Of a stretch of DNA of 53,468 nt, positions 26,701 to 35,420 are shown piece by piece. A model generated the notes under the pieces. The model was given only the letters and a program-made list of their open reading frames with translations. It searched no databases and was not told the origin of the DNA. Both the position numbers and the translations under genes were made by a program. Source of the stretch: Collinsella sp. (GTDB taxonomy: Bacteria > Actinomycetota > Coriobacteriia > Coriobacteriales > Coriobacteriaceae); assembly GCA_019414545.1 (NCBI GenBank), contig DXLV01000010.1:1-53468 (forward strand). Reading direction: 5' to 3'. Position 1 is the stretch's first letter. Every line of letters starts with the position of its first letter.

Positions 26701-27561
26701 TTCGATGATGGTGCGGGAGTTCTGCTTGCGCATGGTGGCGAGCATGTGTTTGGGGACGGCGTGGACCATGCAGCTGCCGATAGTTGCGCTCGCAGCAGCC
26801 TTAGCTGCATCGCTAGCGTTTTTGGTCGCATAGCTGTGGCGGAAACGCTTGAGCATGGCGATGTCGTTGCCGCCGTCGCCGTAGACCGCGACCTCGTCCT
26901 CGGCAATACCGTAGTAGCCCGCCAGCCAGGCCACACTCTCGCCCTTGTTGCACGCCACGTCCGTGATCTCGAACATCACCGGATCGAACGGCGCGTTGAC
27001 CACATGGTCCGAGCGTTCGGCAAGATAGGCCTTAAGGTCACGCTCCAGCTCGGGCGAGGTCACGCGACAATTGATCTTGCATACATCGTGGCGCAGGATG
27101 TCACCGATCGACTGGTCGAAATACTGCTCCTCGTGATACCCACCGCGCGCACGCATGCCGCGCATCACAATACGCTTGATGGGGCTGTCCTTTTTAAAGC
27201 CCGCCTGATGCATCTCGAACGAACCGCTCGAGTACATGCCATCGGGCGTGGAACAATCAAAGCAAATGTCCGGGAACGCCTTGAGCAGTTCCTCAGTGAC
27301 CTGCGGATCGATGGTCCAAGTCTTGAGCACCTCGCCATGGCTGTCGCGCACGATGGATCCATTGGAGCAGCAGGCGTCAAGCGCCAGGCCCGTAAAGCCA
27401 TGCTCGCCGATCGGCAACGTCGATCGTCCAGTCGCGGGAACCACGTGCAGGCCAGCCTCAGTCAGCTCGCGAATGGCGCGGCGGATGGTCCCATCCGCCT
27501 CGTGCAGGGCGTTCAGCAGCGTTCCGTCTAAGTCACTCGCGAACATCTTGATCATGGACAT
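26698..27561 (-). CDS. Cof-type HAD-superfamily phosphatase
   Basis: 287 residues from the ATG at 27561, preceded closely by AAGGAGAGG. The HAD nucleophile motif DLDGT is at 10-14. A large cap domain (about 85-195) and GDGGNDIAML near residue 228 are typical of Cof-type sugar phosphatases or flavin/pyridoxal phosphatases. The substrate is unknown. The ribosome site and start codon lie wholly inside a perfect 22-bp inverted repeat (27555-27610), which would bury them in a hairpin if transcribed from upstream. The stop codon overlaps a palindromic repeat. Confidence 0.9.
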   Translation of the reverse strand: MSMIKMFASDLDGTLLNALHEADGTIRRAIRELTEAGLHVVPATGRSTLPIGEHGFTGLALDACCSNGSIVRDSHGEVLKTWTIDPQVTEELLKAFPDICFDCSTPDGMYSSGSFEMHQAGFKKDSPIKRIVMRGMRARGGYHEEQYFDQSIGDILRHDVCKINCRVTSPELERDLKAYLAERSDHVVNAPFDPVMFEITDVACNKGESVAWLAGYYGIAEDEVAVYGDGGNDIAMLKRFRHSYATKNASDAAKAAASATIGSCMVHAVPKHMLATMRKQNSRTIIE

Positions 27562-27610
27562 GCCTCTCCTTCGTCTGCCCGATATTGTAGACGAAGGAGA
27601 GGCATGTCCA
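27555..27610. repeat. perfect inverted repeat over the HAD gene start
   Basis: 27555-27576 is the exact reverse complement of 27589-27610, with a 12-nt loop. The pattern includes ribosome site plus ATG, so a second ribosome-site-like ATG exists on the plus strand at 27604. Confidence 0.9.
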
Positions 27611-27670
27611 AACAATGCCGTCCCGGCGCGGCGTACCACCGCCTTCACAAATTCACGGTGCCCCAGCGCG

Positions 27671-28933
27671 TTAAGACAATCGCCGCAATCGATTTTTCAG
27701 CCGATAAAACAGAGCCGTCATCAACGTCAGCACCGCCAACATGGCTGCGAATACAATCGCCGGTGTCCATCGATCATATGCAGCCCCGTACGTCAATTGG
27801 CCGATAGGCGTTGCGCAGGAAAGGACCATGTAAACGACCGAAAGCACTTTTCCGCAGAGCTCAGTCGGCGCTGCCCGCTGAACAAACGCGATGATTTCAA
27901 CCGACGCAATGCTTGCCCACACCATGACCCATGCCGAACCAACTGCAAACACGGCGAACGCACATACATCAGTGCCGCACAATAGCGCGACAATGATCGG
28001 CGCGACTCCAAAACAGATCATCGCAACATATCGACATATGCCATTGAAAGAAAAGCGATGCGGCCAAATGCCGACCAAGCCACTGCCGGTAAGACCACCC
28101 AAGCCCAGAGCAACCTCAACTATCCCAACGCAGGACGATTGCATGCCGAGATGCTTTGTAACAATAATGGGAGCGCCAATCGTTAGCCCAACCAACGCAA
28201 GGTTCAAAACGGCCGCAAGCAAAATCACAGCGACCAATGATGCATTTTGCAACAGATACCGAATCGACTCCCGAAAATCGTTTCGGCATGTCGTGCGAGT
28301 CGCGCCGTCTCCCATCGTTTCAGATGAGGCATTTCGCTTGAGTGCGCCCCCGAACAGCAGGGCTGAAATCGCAAACGTCGCCGACGCGGTTGCGCAAAGA
28401 GCATCGATACCAAAACACCCATAGACTGCCGTCCCGACCACAGGACCCAAGATATTGCTCACCATGGTCACCTGCGAAACCAATGCAGTGGCCCGCTCAA
28501 CCTTCTTTTCACCCGCCATGCGCACCGTCTCAATTTGGAGCATTGGCTTTAGCAGCGATTGAACACCATATTGAACACAAAGTATCGCTACTACGACGAC
28601 CGCAAGAGGCAATGAGCGCTTCATGGGGATAGACAGCAGCGATGCAGTCATCAGAGCAATACCGAGGGCCACGAGGACCTCGCGCTGTCTTCCCCGATCC
28701 GCTAAGATCCCGCCAATCGGAGTCGCGAGCACACCCGGTATGAACGCTATCGCCGCGACGGCGCCATATAACGTTGACGAGCCACTGCAATCGAACAAGT
28801 AAAGCGGATACGCAAAGCACAGCGCCGACAGCATCGAATACGTGCACAGCTGCGCAACCAGAAGTTCCGCGAACCTGATTGACCGCACTGTTTTTGATTT
28901 CAACGAGACGCCGACGCCTCTCAGCCCAGCCAT
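27671..28933 (-). CDS. MFS family efflux transporter
   Basis: 420 residues from the ATG at 28933, behind a GGGGCGGA site; a frame from 29005 would span the operator and is rejected. Twelve hydrophobic helices, GGILADRGRQREVL near residue 75 as the MFS loop 2-3 motif, and a central loop. It resembles drug-type MFS pumps (enterobactin exporter-like/MFS_3 group). The adjoining TetR regulator and two operator-like palindromes suggest inducible efflux. Base use is less GC-rich than in the rest of the window, a possible sign of transfer. Confidence 0.9.
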   Translation of the reverse strand: MAGLRGVGVSLKSKTVRSIRFAELLVAQLCTYSMLSALCFAYPLYLFDCSGSSTLYGAVAAIAFIPGVLATPIGGILADRGRQREVLVALGIALMTASLLSIPMKRSLPLAVVVVAILCVQYGVQSLLKPMLQIETVRMAGEKKVERATALVSQVTMVSNILGPVVGTAVYGCFGIDALCATASATFAISALLFGGALKRNASSETMGDGATRTTCRNDFRESIRYLLQNASLVAVILLAAVLNLALVGLTIGAPIIVTKHLGMQSSCVGIVEVALGLGGLTGSGLVGIWPHRFSFNGICRYVAMICFGVAPIIVALLCGTDVCAFAVFAVGSAWVMVWASIASVEIIAFVQRAAPTELCGKVLSVVYMVLSCATPIGQLTYGAAYDRWTPAIVFAAMLAVLTLMTALFYRLKNRLRRLS

Positions 28934-28947
28934 AAGTCCGCCCCCCC

Positions 28948-28968
28948 ATACATACCGCCAGTATGTAT
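28948..28968. promoter_or_regulatory. operator candidate 1 before the MFS gene
   Basis: ATACATAC, CGCCA, GTATGTAT: 8-bp perfect arms with a 5-bp spacer, 15 bp upstream of the MFS start. Confidence 0.65.
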
Positions 28969-29016
28969 TTATCGACTTGAAAAGGGCAGCCGTGGCTACC
29001 CTCACAAATCAATTAC

Positions 29017-29029
29017 ATACCGTTGGTAT
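29017..29029. promoter_or_regulatory. operator candidate 2 next to the TetR stop
   Basis: ATACC, GTT, GGTAT: a second palindrome sharing ACATACC with the first, 6 bp beyond the TetR stop codon. Confidence 0.55.
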
Positions 29030-29034
29030 CTATA

Positions 29035-29697
29035 TTACCACCCGGCGCGGTCCCATACGTCCCAAATCTGCGCCGTTGTCTGAAGCACTTCATTACCCAA
29101 ATCGAGCCCCACCGCGGCCGCCATCTGCGCCAAACATTGTGCGCGAGCGAGCATTCGGTCCTTGGATTCAAGCGGACGGAACAATGGCAGCAGCCAAAGA
29201 TTCGCCAACAACGATACGGCCTCCGCCGCTTCGCGCGGGCATTCGCACGCAATGGAGCCGTCGGTGATGCCCTCCTCGATCACTGGCAAGAGACAGCCAT
29301 CGGCCGACTCGTCAAACGAGCCCTGGTACTGCATCGCCAGTAGACGCGAGCTTTTTACCGGATCCGCCGCAGGATGCATGCGTGCCCATAGCTCAATTTG
29401 TGGAACGACGGACTCGGGCGCGTACAGCTGCTTGAGCTTTTGGGCGCCGGTCATATTACCGATACCAAGCATTGAGCGACGGTGCTCAACAATCGGAGCC
29501 ATTGCCCGATCAAATGCGGCGTCGAAAATCTCCTCTTTGCTCTTAAAGTGATGATAGACAGCGCCCTTGGTCATGCCATCGAGGCGGTCGACGATATCTT
29601 GAATGCTCGTCCCCTCATAACCCTGTGCGCAGAATAGCTCCAGCGCCGCGTCGAGAATCTTCGCGACCGTCTCCTCGGGATATTTATTACGACCCAT
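29035..29697 (-). CDS. TetR/AcrR family regulator of the MFS gene
   Basis: 220 residues from the ATG at 29697 (MGRNKYPEE); a frame from 29733 has no ribosome site. The TetR helix-turn-helix (about 10-55) includes GTSIQDIVDRLDGMTKGAVYHHFKSKEEIF. The C-terminal domain should bind an inducer. It lies directly upstream of the MFS gene in the same direction with two ACATACC palindromes between them, so it most likely represses the pump. The ligand is unknown. Confidence 0.93.
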   Translation of the reverse strand: MGRNKYPEETVAKILDAALELFCAQGYEGTSIQDIVDRLDGMTKGAVYHHFKSKEEIFDAAFDRAMAPIVEHRRSMLGIGNMTGAQKLKQLYAPESVVPQIELWARMHPAADPVKSSRLLAMQYQGSFDESADGCLLPVIEEGITDGSIACECPREAAEAVSLLANLWLLPLFRPLESKDRMLARAQCLAQMAAAVGLDLGNEVLQTTAQIWDVWDRAGW

Positions 29698-29771
29698 AAT
29701 CCGTCCATCCGCAACGAAAGTCTTGTGCCTCATTGCAGCATTTTAACGTTGCGGATGGTAGGCGGTCGATT

Positions 29772-30110
29772 CTACACCGCGGCGGGGCCGTGTTCGCCGG
29801 TACGGATGCGGATAACCTCCTCGACCGGCTCGACCCAAATCTTGCCGTCTCCAACGGCACCGGTGCGGGCGGCATCGCAGATGATGTCGACAATGCCGTC
29901 GACGTGCTCATCGGCGCAGATGAGGGTGAACTGCACCTTGGGAATCGTGTTGACAAGCAGCTCGTTGCCGCGCACGTATTCCTTCCAGCCATGCTGTGCG
30001 CCGCAACCCTGCACCTGGTTGATAGTCATGCCGCGAACATCAGCAGCAAACAGCGCGTCTTTAAGAACCTCAAGCTTTTCCTGGCGCACGATAGCCGTAA
30101 TTTTCTTCAT
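29772..30110 (-). CDS. PII-type nitrogen regulatory protein (GlnB/GlnK-like)
   Basis: 112 residues with the PII core: MKKITAIVR at the start, DGIVDIICDAARTGAVGDGKIWV (ATP/2-oxoglutarate region) and EEVIRIRTGE. PII senses 2-oxoglutarate and energy and in this context probably plugs Amt. The T-loop is EYVRGNELLVN, so residue 51, Tyr in most PII proteins and the uridylylation site, is Leu; residue 38, often Arg, is Ala. It is 18 bp after amt, in the reverse of the common glnK-amtB order. Confidence 0.93.
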   Translation of the reverse strand: MKKITAIVRQEKLEVLKDALFAADVRGMTINQVQGCGAQHGWKEYVRGNELLVNTIPKVQFTLICADEHVDGIVDIICDAARTGAVGDGKIWVEPVEEVIRIRTGEHGPAAV

Positions 30111-30128
30111 ACCAAATCACTCCCCTTG

Positions 30129-31406
30129 TTAATCCAAGCCGCCAAACGATGGATATGCGCTCTCGCCGTGTTGACTCGCGTCCAGGCCCAGCGCCTCGTC
30201 GGCCTCGTCCACGCGCAGGCTGCCGTGAAACAGCGCCTTGACCACCGCGGCGATCACCAAGTCGAGCACCAGCACAATAGCAACCGTAACCACAATGCCC
30301 AAAATCTGCGAGATGAGCAGCGACACGTCGCCCGTGTAGAACAGGCCACCCTTACCGGTCCACGAAAGCTCCGGCACGCAGAACAGGCCCGTGAGCACGC
30401 CGCCCAAGATGCCGCCGATACCATGGCAGCCAAACGCGTCGAGCGCATCGTCATAGCCAAACTTGGTCTTGAGATGACTGATAGCCAGGTAGCAGACGGG
30501 CGACACGATCAGGCCCATGACCAGCGCCGCCCACGGTTCGACAAAGCCCGCGCCCGGCGTGACCACCACAAGGCCCGCGACCAGACCGGTGCTGGCGCCC
30601 ACCAGCGTGGGACAACCGGTGCGCACGCGCTCGACGGCAAGCCACGAGACCATGCCCGCCGCGCTGGCCGTCACGGTGTTAAGGATGGCGAGCGCCGCCA
30701 CGGCATCGGCCTTAAACTCGCTGCCGCCGTTAAAGCCAAACCAGCCAAACCAAAGCAGGCCGGCGCCCAGTGCCACAAACGGCACATTATGCGGACGATA
30801 GCTCACCATACCAAAGCCGCGACGACGGCCGAGCATTAAGCAGAGGATCAGGCCGGTAAGACCGGACGAAATGTGTACCACGTCGCCGCCGGCAAAGTCG
30901 AGTGCGCCGATGATGTCGCCGATAAAGGAGCCATCGCCGCCCCAGACCATATGAGCGAGCGGTGCATAGACCACGAGCAGCCAAATGCCCAGAAAGGCCG
31001 TCATGGCACCAAACTTAACGCGGCCTGCCAGGCTGCCCGTGACGATAGCAGCCGTGATCATGGCAAACGCCATCTGAAAGGCGATGTTGATAATCTCCGG
31101 GTAGACGGCGCCGTCCGACGCGGTGCCCTCGGCCGCCTGCAGCACCTGGTTGAGCACCGGCAGGCACAGAAGCTGGTCAAAGCCGCCAATAAACGGGCTG
31201 GAACCGTCGCCACCGTAGGCCAGCGACCAGCCGGCAACAATCCATAGCACACCTACCAGGCCAATGGCGCCAAAGCACATGAGCATGGTGTTGATGACAT
31301 TTTTGCGCCTGGACAGGCCACCATAGAAAAACGCCAGACCCGGTGTCATTAAAAACACGAGCATGGTGCAGATGAGCATAAACGTTGTCGATCCCGTATC
31401 GTACAT
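30129..31406 (-). CDS. amt: ammonium transporter
   Basis: 425 residues from the ATG at 31406, with GGGAGAGCGA just upstream; the longer frame to 31463 lacks a ribosome site. Eleven or so membrane helices, no cleaved signal. AFFYGGLSRRKNVINTM (helix 1), FAGGDVVHISSGLTGL with the twin-His pore residue, and DDALDAFGCHGIGGILGG with the second pore His are Amt/MEP/Rh signatures. It conducts ammonium or ammonia. It forms an operon with the PII gene. Confidence 0.96.
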   Translation of the reverse strand: MYDTGSTTFMLICTMLVFLMTPGLAFFYGGLSRRKNVINTMLMCFGAIGLVGVLWIVAGWSLAYGGDGSSPFIGGFDQLLCLPVLNQVLQAAEGTASDGAVYPEIINIAFQMAFAMITAAIVTGSLAGRVKFGAMTAFLGIWLLVVYAPLAHMVWGGDGSFIGDIIGALDFAGGDVVHISSGLTGLILCLMLGRRRGFGMVSYRPHNVPFVALGAGLLWFGWFGFNGGSEFKADAVAALAILNTVTASAAGMVSWLAVERVRTGCPTLVGASTGLVAGLVVVTPGAGFVEPWAALVMGLIVSPVCYLAISHLKTKFGYDDALDAFGCHGIGGILGGVLTGLFCVPELSWTGKGGLFYTGDVSLLISQILGIVVTVAIVLVLDLVIAAVVKALFHGSLRVDEADEALGLDASQHGESAYPSFGGLD

Positions 31407-31604
31407 TCGCTCTCCCTTGGTCGTATGAACGTTGTCGGCGCCCATAATGCGGCCGAGGGGCAACTGGTGTAGACCAGATACGGCGTTGTTAAACGCTGCG
31501 TTGTCGAATGGAAACGGTGCCGCAATCTTGGAAACGGCGCAGCAACGGGCGCGAAACGAACGGGAAATACGCGAGCAAGGGAGCCGTGAGCGCGCCCGTC
31601 CCGG

Positions 31605-32624
31605 CTAGCGCCGGAACAGCTCGCGAGCTCGGTCGCGGAGGTCGGTGGCTCGGATGACGCCCTCATAGCGGTTGATGCGCAAGCGCGGGAAAGCATTGAA
31701 GAAGCGCAGGTCACGACGGCTGAGCGACACGCTCGGCACCGGACGGCTCATGCGCTTGCCGGCAAGGCGACGACTGAGCGACGGACGCGGCATGCTCGGC
31801 GCGGCATCGGCAACGCGGCGGGCAGCAAGTGCCAGGCCGCGAGCACCATCCGAGATAAACGTCGGCATCGAAGCCTTCTCGCGCAGGGCATCGAGCGCGG
31901 CGTCACCCAGCTCGGCCAGCCACGCGTTAACGGCGCGACCGCGGATATGCGTCTGCGCCACCGAGTCGATCGCCGAATCGGGAATACGTTCGAGCATAGA
32001 GTCGGAGGCATCGGCAAGCGACTCATTGATGCGGTCGGCAAGGTCGGCACGCACACGCTCCAGCTCATCAGACAGGCGGCGCCAGCTGGCCAAAGAACAC
32101 ACTGCGTCGCCCATCATCGCGACAGCGACGATAAAGGCGGACAGCCGCACAATCAGCACCGGCAGATGGGCAAGCAGGCCCAACACCGCCGGCTCCAGCA
32201 CGCGACAAATGCACAACGCACCCAAGCCAAACGCGCAGGCCCAGTACAGGCAGATGCGTCCGTGCAGGTTAAACGGCAGGTGCGAGTAATCCCAAAAGCG
32301 CGCACCTGTTGTTTTTTCCAACAAAACGCCTACGCCGTACTCAATCACGCTGCATACGAGCGCCGCGGCAACAAACTGGCTCGAGGCATCCGGAATCCCG
32401 CGCAGCAAAAGCCAGCAGGCTATGCCGCCCGCACCATAGATGGGGCAGCACGGCCCCAGCAAAAAGCCACTGTTGGCAAATCGTCCGTGGTTGAGCATGG
32501 CGCAGACTGTCGACTCCCACACCCAGCCGCAAAAACCGTAGAAGGCAAACGAGAGCACCAGCGCCGAGAGCGGACAGGCGGCAAGCGTCGCGCCGTCAAA
32601 TGCCATGCCGATCGCGGTCCCCAC
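31605..32624 (-). CDS. CmpB-type putative ABC transporter permease membrane protein
   Basis: 339 residues. Five membrane helices occupy about residues 10-165, with FCGWVWES, GRFANSGFLLGPCCPIYGAG and KTTGARFWDYS, which mark the CmpB-like family annotated as putative ABC permease, although no ATPase partner is near. The C-terminal 170 residues are soluble and Arg/Ala-rich. Function is unknown. It starts 3 bp after the HD-domain gene and is probably co-transcribed. Confidence 0.85.
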   Translation of the reverse strand: MGTAIGMAFDGATLAACPLSALVLSFAFYGFCGWVWESTVCAMLNHGRFANSGFLLGPCCPIYGAGGIACWLLLRGIPDASSQFVAAALVCSVIEYGVGVLLEKTTGARFWDYSHLPFNLHGRICLYWACAFGLGALCICRVLEPAVLGLLAHLPVLIVRLSAFIVAVAMMGDAVCSLASWRRLSDELERVRADLADRINESLADASDSMLERIPDSAIDSVAQTHIRGRAVNAWLAELGDAALDALREKASMPTFISDGARGLALAARRVADAAPSMPRPSLSRRLAGKRMSRPVPSVSLSRRDLRFFNAFPRLRINRYEGVIRATDLRDRARELFRR

Positions 32625-32627
32625 CGT

Positions 32628-33185
32628 CTACCCACTCCTCTTTTCGTTCGATTCTTTGCTCGAGCCGTCGCTCGAGCCCTCGTTCAAATCGTTCGCGCCG
32701 CCTTTGCGCGGCAGACGGCCGGCAATCGTCTCGCGCAGCGCGCACCATTTATCTGCCAGGCACACAATCCATGCCTCACGACACGTCGGCGGCACCGGCA
32801 CCAGCGGAAACATATGCCGCACGATAATATTCCGCTCGCGCGGCGTCAGCTCAAAATCTTCCTCCGCACGCGCCAAGGCAAAAAACGGGTGGCGAAAGCC
32901 ATGCAGCCGATGGCTTGGGTCGGGATCGTGCCAGTCATAGAGAAAGTAATCATGCAGCAGGGCCCCGCGCAGCAGCGACAAGCGGTCGACCGAAATGCCA
33001 GCACGGCCCAGGCGCTCGGCAAAGGACAGACTTGCCCGCGCCACCGAGGTCACATGCGTATAGACCGTCACATCGCCATGCTGGATAAACTCGCGCGTCA
33101 GGTCCAAGCGGCCCGCCTGGGCAAGCTGACGGGCGGCATCGTCGACCTCGCGCGCGATTTTCTCGGCACGAACGGTATCGGACAT
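32628..33185 (-). CDS. HD-domain phosphohydrolase-like protein
   Basis: 185 residues from the ATG at 33185 with AAGGAGG upstream. H44 and HDYFLYDW (H78, D79) form the metal-binding HD motif, and IIVRHMFPLVPVPP continues it. The C-terminus is a low-complexity Ser/Glu/Asn tail. It belongs to the broad HD family of phosphohydrolases, sometimes acting on nucleotides. Substrate is unknown. It is the first gene of the pair with the CmpB protein. Confidence 0.85.
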   Translation of the reverse strand: MSDTVRAEKIAREVDDAARQLAQAGRLDLTREFIQHGDVTVYTHVTSVARASLSFAERLGRAGISVDRLSLLRGALLHDYFLYDWHDPDPSHRLHGFRHPFFALARAEEDFELTPRERNIIVRHMFPLVPVPPTCREAWIVCLADKWCALRETIAGRLPRKGGANDLNEGSSDGSSKESNEKRSG

Positions 33186-33413
33186 GCGGCCTCCTTCCGG
33201 CGGCGCTCGGCGGCAAGCCGCGGCCTGCACGCAATGAATAAAATCATCATCGAATCTACCAGTATGGCATCGGACAAAACGTTTTGCCCCACCAGTTGGC
33301 GAATTACCGCGCCGCCGTCACATATCAAACGCCAAAATGTGCGAGACTGTCTTGTGCAATTGTGCCGGCCGAGGGAGTGCCGGCGCACGATTCGCATGGA
33401 GTAACCCACAACG

Positions 33414-35195
33414 ATGCTGCTTACGCAAACGACAACGCCCGAGGACGTCAAGGCTCTCGATCGCGCCGAGCTTCCGCTGCTCTGCGGCGAGATCCGCCAC
33501 GCTATCCTCGAAAGCTCCGCCGCCGTCGGCGGGCACGTTGCCCCCAACCTGGGCGTCGTTGAGCTTACGGTCGCGCTCCATCGCGTGTTTAACTCCCCCA
33601 CCGACAAAATTGTCTTTGACGTGTCACACCAGACCTATGCCCACAAGGCGCTGACTGGGCGCGCGTACACTTATATCGACCCGGCACGCTACGGCGAGGC
33701 CTCTGGCTTTGCCAATCCCGACGAGTCCGAGCACGACCTGTTCGCCATGGGCCATACCTCCACGTCGGTGAGCCTGGGCTGCGGCCTTGCCCACGCGCGC
33801 GACCTGGCGGGCGACAGCTACAACGTCATTACCATCATTGGCGACGGTTCGCTTTCGGGCGGTCTGGCGTTTGAGGGCTTTAACAATGCCGCCGATCTCG
33901 ACAGCAACCTGATCATCATCGTCAATGATAACGACCAGTCCATTGCCGAGAACCACGGTGGCTTGTATCGCAATCTGGCCGAGCTGCGCGCCAGCAACGG
34001 CACCTGTGAGCGCAACGTTTTCCGCGCGATGGGGCTCGACTACCGCTATCTGGACGCCGGCAACGATGTGTTGGCCCTGGTCGACACGCTGCAGGAGCTG
34101 CGCGATATCGATCATCCCATCGTGCTGCACGTCTCCACCGCCAAGGGCAAGGGCTTTGAGCCGGCCCAGAGCGACCCCGAGCGCTGGCACCACGTGGGTC
34201 CGTTTGACATGTCGACTGGGCGCAAGCTCTGCCCGGGCCATCCGAGCGAGCCTGCGCCGCGCACCTATGCCGATATTACGGGCGAGGCGCTCAGCGCCGC
34301 CATCGAGCACGATCCGCAGGTCGTGGGCATCACGGCCGCCACGCCCTACATCATGGGCTTTACACCCGAGCTTCGCGCCGCGGCAGGCAAGCAGTTTGTT
34401 GACGTGGGCATTGCCGAGGAGCACGCCGTGACCTTTGCCACCGCGCTTGCGCGCTCGGGCGCCAAGCCAGTCTTTGGTGTGTACGGCACGTTTTTGCAGC
34501 GCGCCTACGACGAACTGTGGCACGACCTGTGCCTCAACGACGCCCCCGCAACCATCCTGGTATTTGGCGCGTCGATCTTTGGCACCACATCCGAGACGCA
34601 CCTCTCGTTCTTTGATATTTCCATGCTGGGCGGTCTTCCCAACATGCACTACTTGGCGCCGGCCTGCATGGAGGAATATCTGTCCATGCTGAGCTGGTCG
34701 CTCGATCACCGCGAGCATCCCGTGGCGATTCGCGTGCCGGGCATTGGCTTGGTAAGCCGCCCCGACTTGGCGCCTGCCGAGGACACCGACTACAGCGCCG
34801 TTCGCTACAACGTGGTGCGCCAGGGTCGCGACGTGGCCGTGCTCGCGCTTGGCGATTTCTTTGAGCTGGGCGAGCGCGTGGCAAACCGCTTGGCTGCCGA
34901 GTACGGCATCGAGGCCACGCTCGTCAACCCGCGCTATGCAACTGAGCTCGACCGTGAGTTCCTCGACAGCCTTGCCGCCGAGCATCGCGTTGTCGTCACT
35001 CTCGAGGACGGCATCTTGGACGGTGGCTGGGGCGAGCGTGTCGCGTGCTACTTGGCCTGCACGCCCGTGCGCACGCGCACCTTCGGCATCGCCAAGGGCT
35101 TCCCCGACCGCTACGACCCCAACGAGTTGCTCGCTCAGAACGGCATGACGGTCGAGAGCATGGCCGCCGAAGCCGTAAGGCTACTGAACGAGTAA
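33414..35195 (+). CDS. DXS-like thiamine-diphosphate transketolase (acceptor site not canonical)
   Basis: 593 residues, about 30 shorter than canonical 1-deoxyxylulose-5-phosphate synthase. The ThDP motif GDGSLSGGLAFEGFNNA, HQTYAHKALTGR, and catalytic glutamate in GIAEEHAVTF are kept. Motifs that hold the sugar phosphate in E. coli DXS appear changed: DRAG is FGAS, YLR-x-IP is MLGGLP, TPSD is APAC, RYPRG is RVPG (alignment from memory). So the enzyme probably makes a ThDP carbanion, but another acceptor is likely. Automated tools would call it dxs. The leader has a GTGCCGGC hairpin and GGAG ribosome site 12 nt from the ATG. Strong terminator follows. Confidence 0.85.
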   Translation: MLLTQTTTPEDVKALDRAELPLLCGEIRHAILESSAAVGGHVAPNLGVVELTVALHRVFNSPTDKIVFDVSHQTYAHKALTGRAYTYIDPARYGEASGFANPDESEHDLFAMGHTSTSVSLGCGLAHARDLAGDSYNVITIIGDGSLSGGLAFEGFNNAADLDSNLIIIVNDNDQSIAENHGGLYRNLAELRASNGTCERNVFRAMGLDYRYLDAGNDVLALVDTLQELRDIDHPIVLHVSTAKGKGFEPAQSDPERWHHVGPFDMSTGRKLCPGHPSEPAPRTYADITGEALSAAIEHDPQVVGITAATPYIMGFTPELRAAAGKQFVDVGIAEEHAVTFATALARSGAKPVFGVYGTFLQRAYDELWHDLCLNDAPATILVFGASIFGTTSETHLSFFDISMLGGLPNMHYLAPACMEEYLSMLSWSLDHREHPVAIRVPGIGLVSRPDLAPAEDTDYSAVRYNVVRQGRDVAVLALGDFFELGERVANRLAAEYGIEATLVNPRYATELDREFLDSLAAEHRVVVTLEDGILDGGWGERVACYLACTPVRTRTFGIAKGFPDRYDPNELLAQNGMTVESMAAEAVRLLNE

Positions 35196-35197
35196 AA

Positions 35198-35240
35198 AAC
35201 CTCCGCAAGGGAAGCACCCCTGCGGAGGTTTATATTTTCG
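35198..35240 (+). terminator. terminator after the DXS-like gene
   Basis: AACCTCCGCA (35198-35207) pairs with TGCGGAGGTT (35221-35230), followed by TATATTTT. Confidence 0.85.
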
Positions 35241-35250
35241 CGACGCGATT

Positions 35251-35309
35251 ATCTCGATCTGTAACATCTAGGGCCCGAATTCCCGTCTAACTGTTACAGA
35301 TCTAGACAA
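35251..35309. repeat. ATCTGTAAC hairpin element, copy 1
   Basis: CGATCTGTAACA and TGTTACAGATCTAGACAA arms around GGGCCCGAATTCCCGTC. Same build as the next copy 20 bp on, with more changes. Confidence 0.6.
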
Positions 35310-35328
35310 GACGTCTTAGTCCCTGACG

Positions 35329-35391
35329 TTTGTCTCAATCTGTAACAGATAGAGACCTTTTGCCCGTCCAGATGTTACAGATTGAGACAAA
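35329..35391. repeat. ATCTGTAAC hairpin element, copy 2
   Basis: TTTGTCTCAATCTGTAACA (35329-35347) is the exact reverse complement of 35373-35391; the 25-nt loop holds GCCCGTC, as in copy 1. Confidence 0.85.
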
Positions 35392-35420
35392 ACAGTAAGG
35401 CATGCCGCCACATCGGCCAG

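Noticed and set aside
27604..27807. 67-residue plus-strand ORF with ribosome-like site
   Set aside because: Its ribosome site is the mirror arm of the inverted repeat at the HAD start, and the rest is antisense to the MFS gene end.
31947..33404. 485-residue plus-strand ORF
   Set aside because: Antisense to CmpB-like and HD-domain genes and to the dxs-like leader; basic low-complexity protein.
33624..34985. 453-residue minus-strand ORF
   Set aside because: Antisense to the DXS-like gene with clear ThDP motifs.
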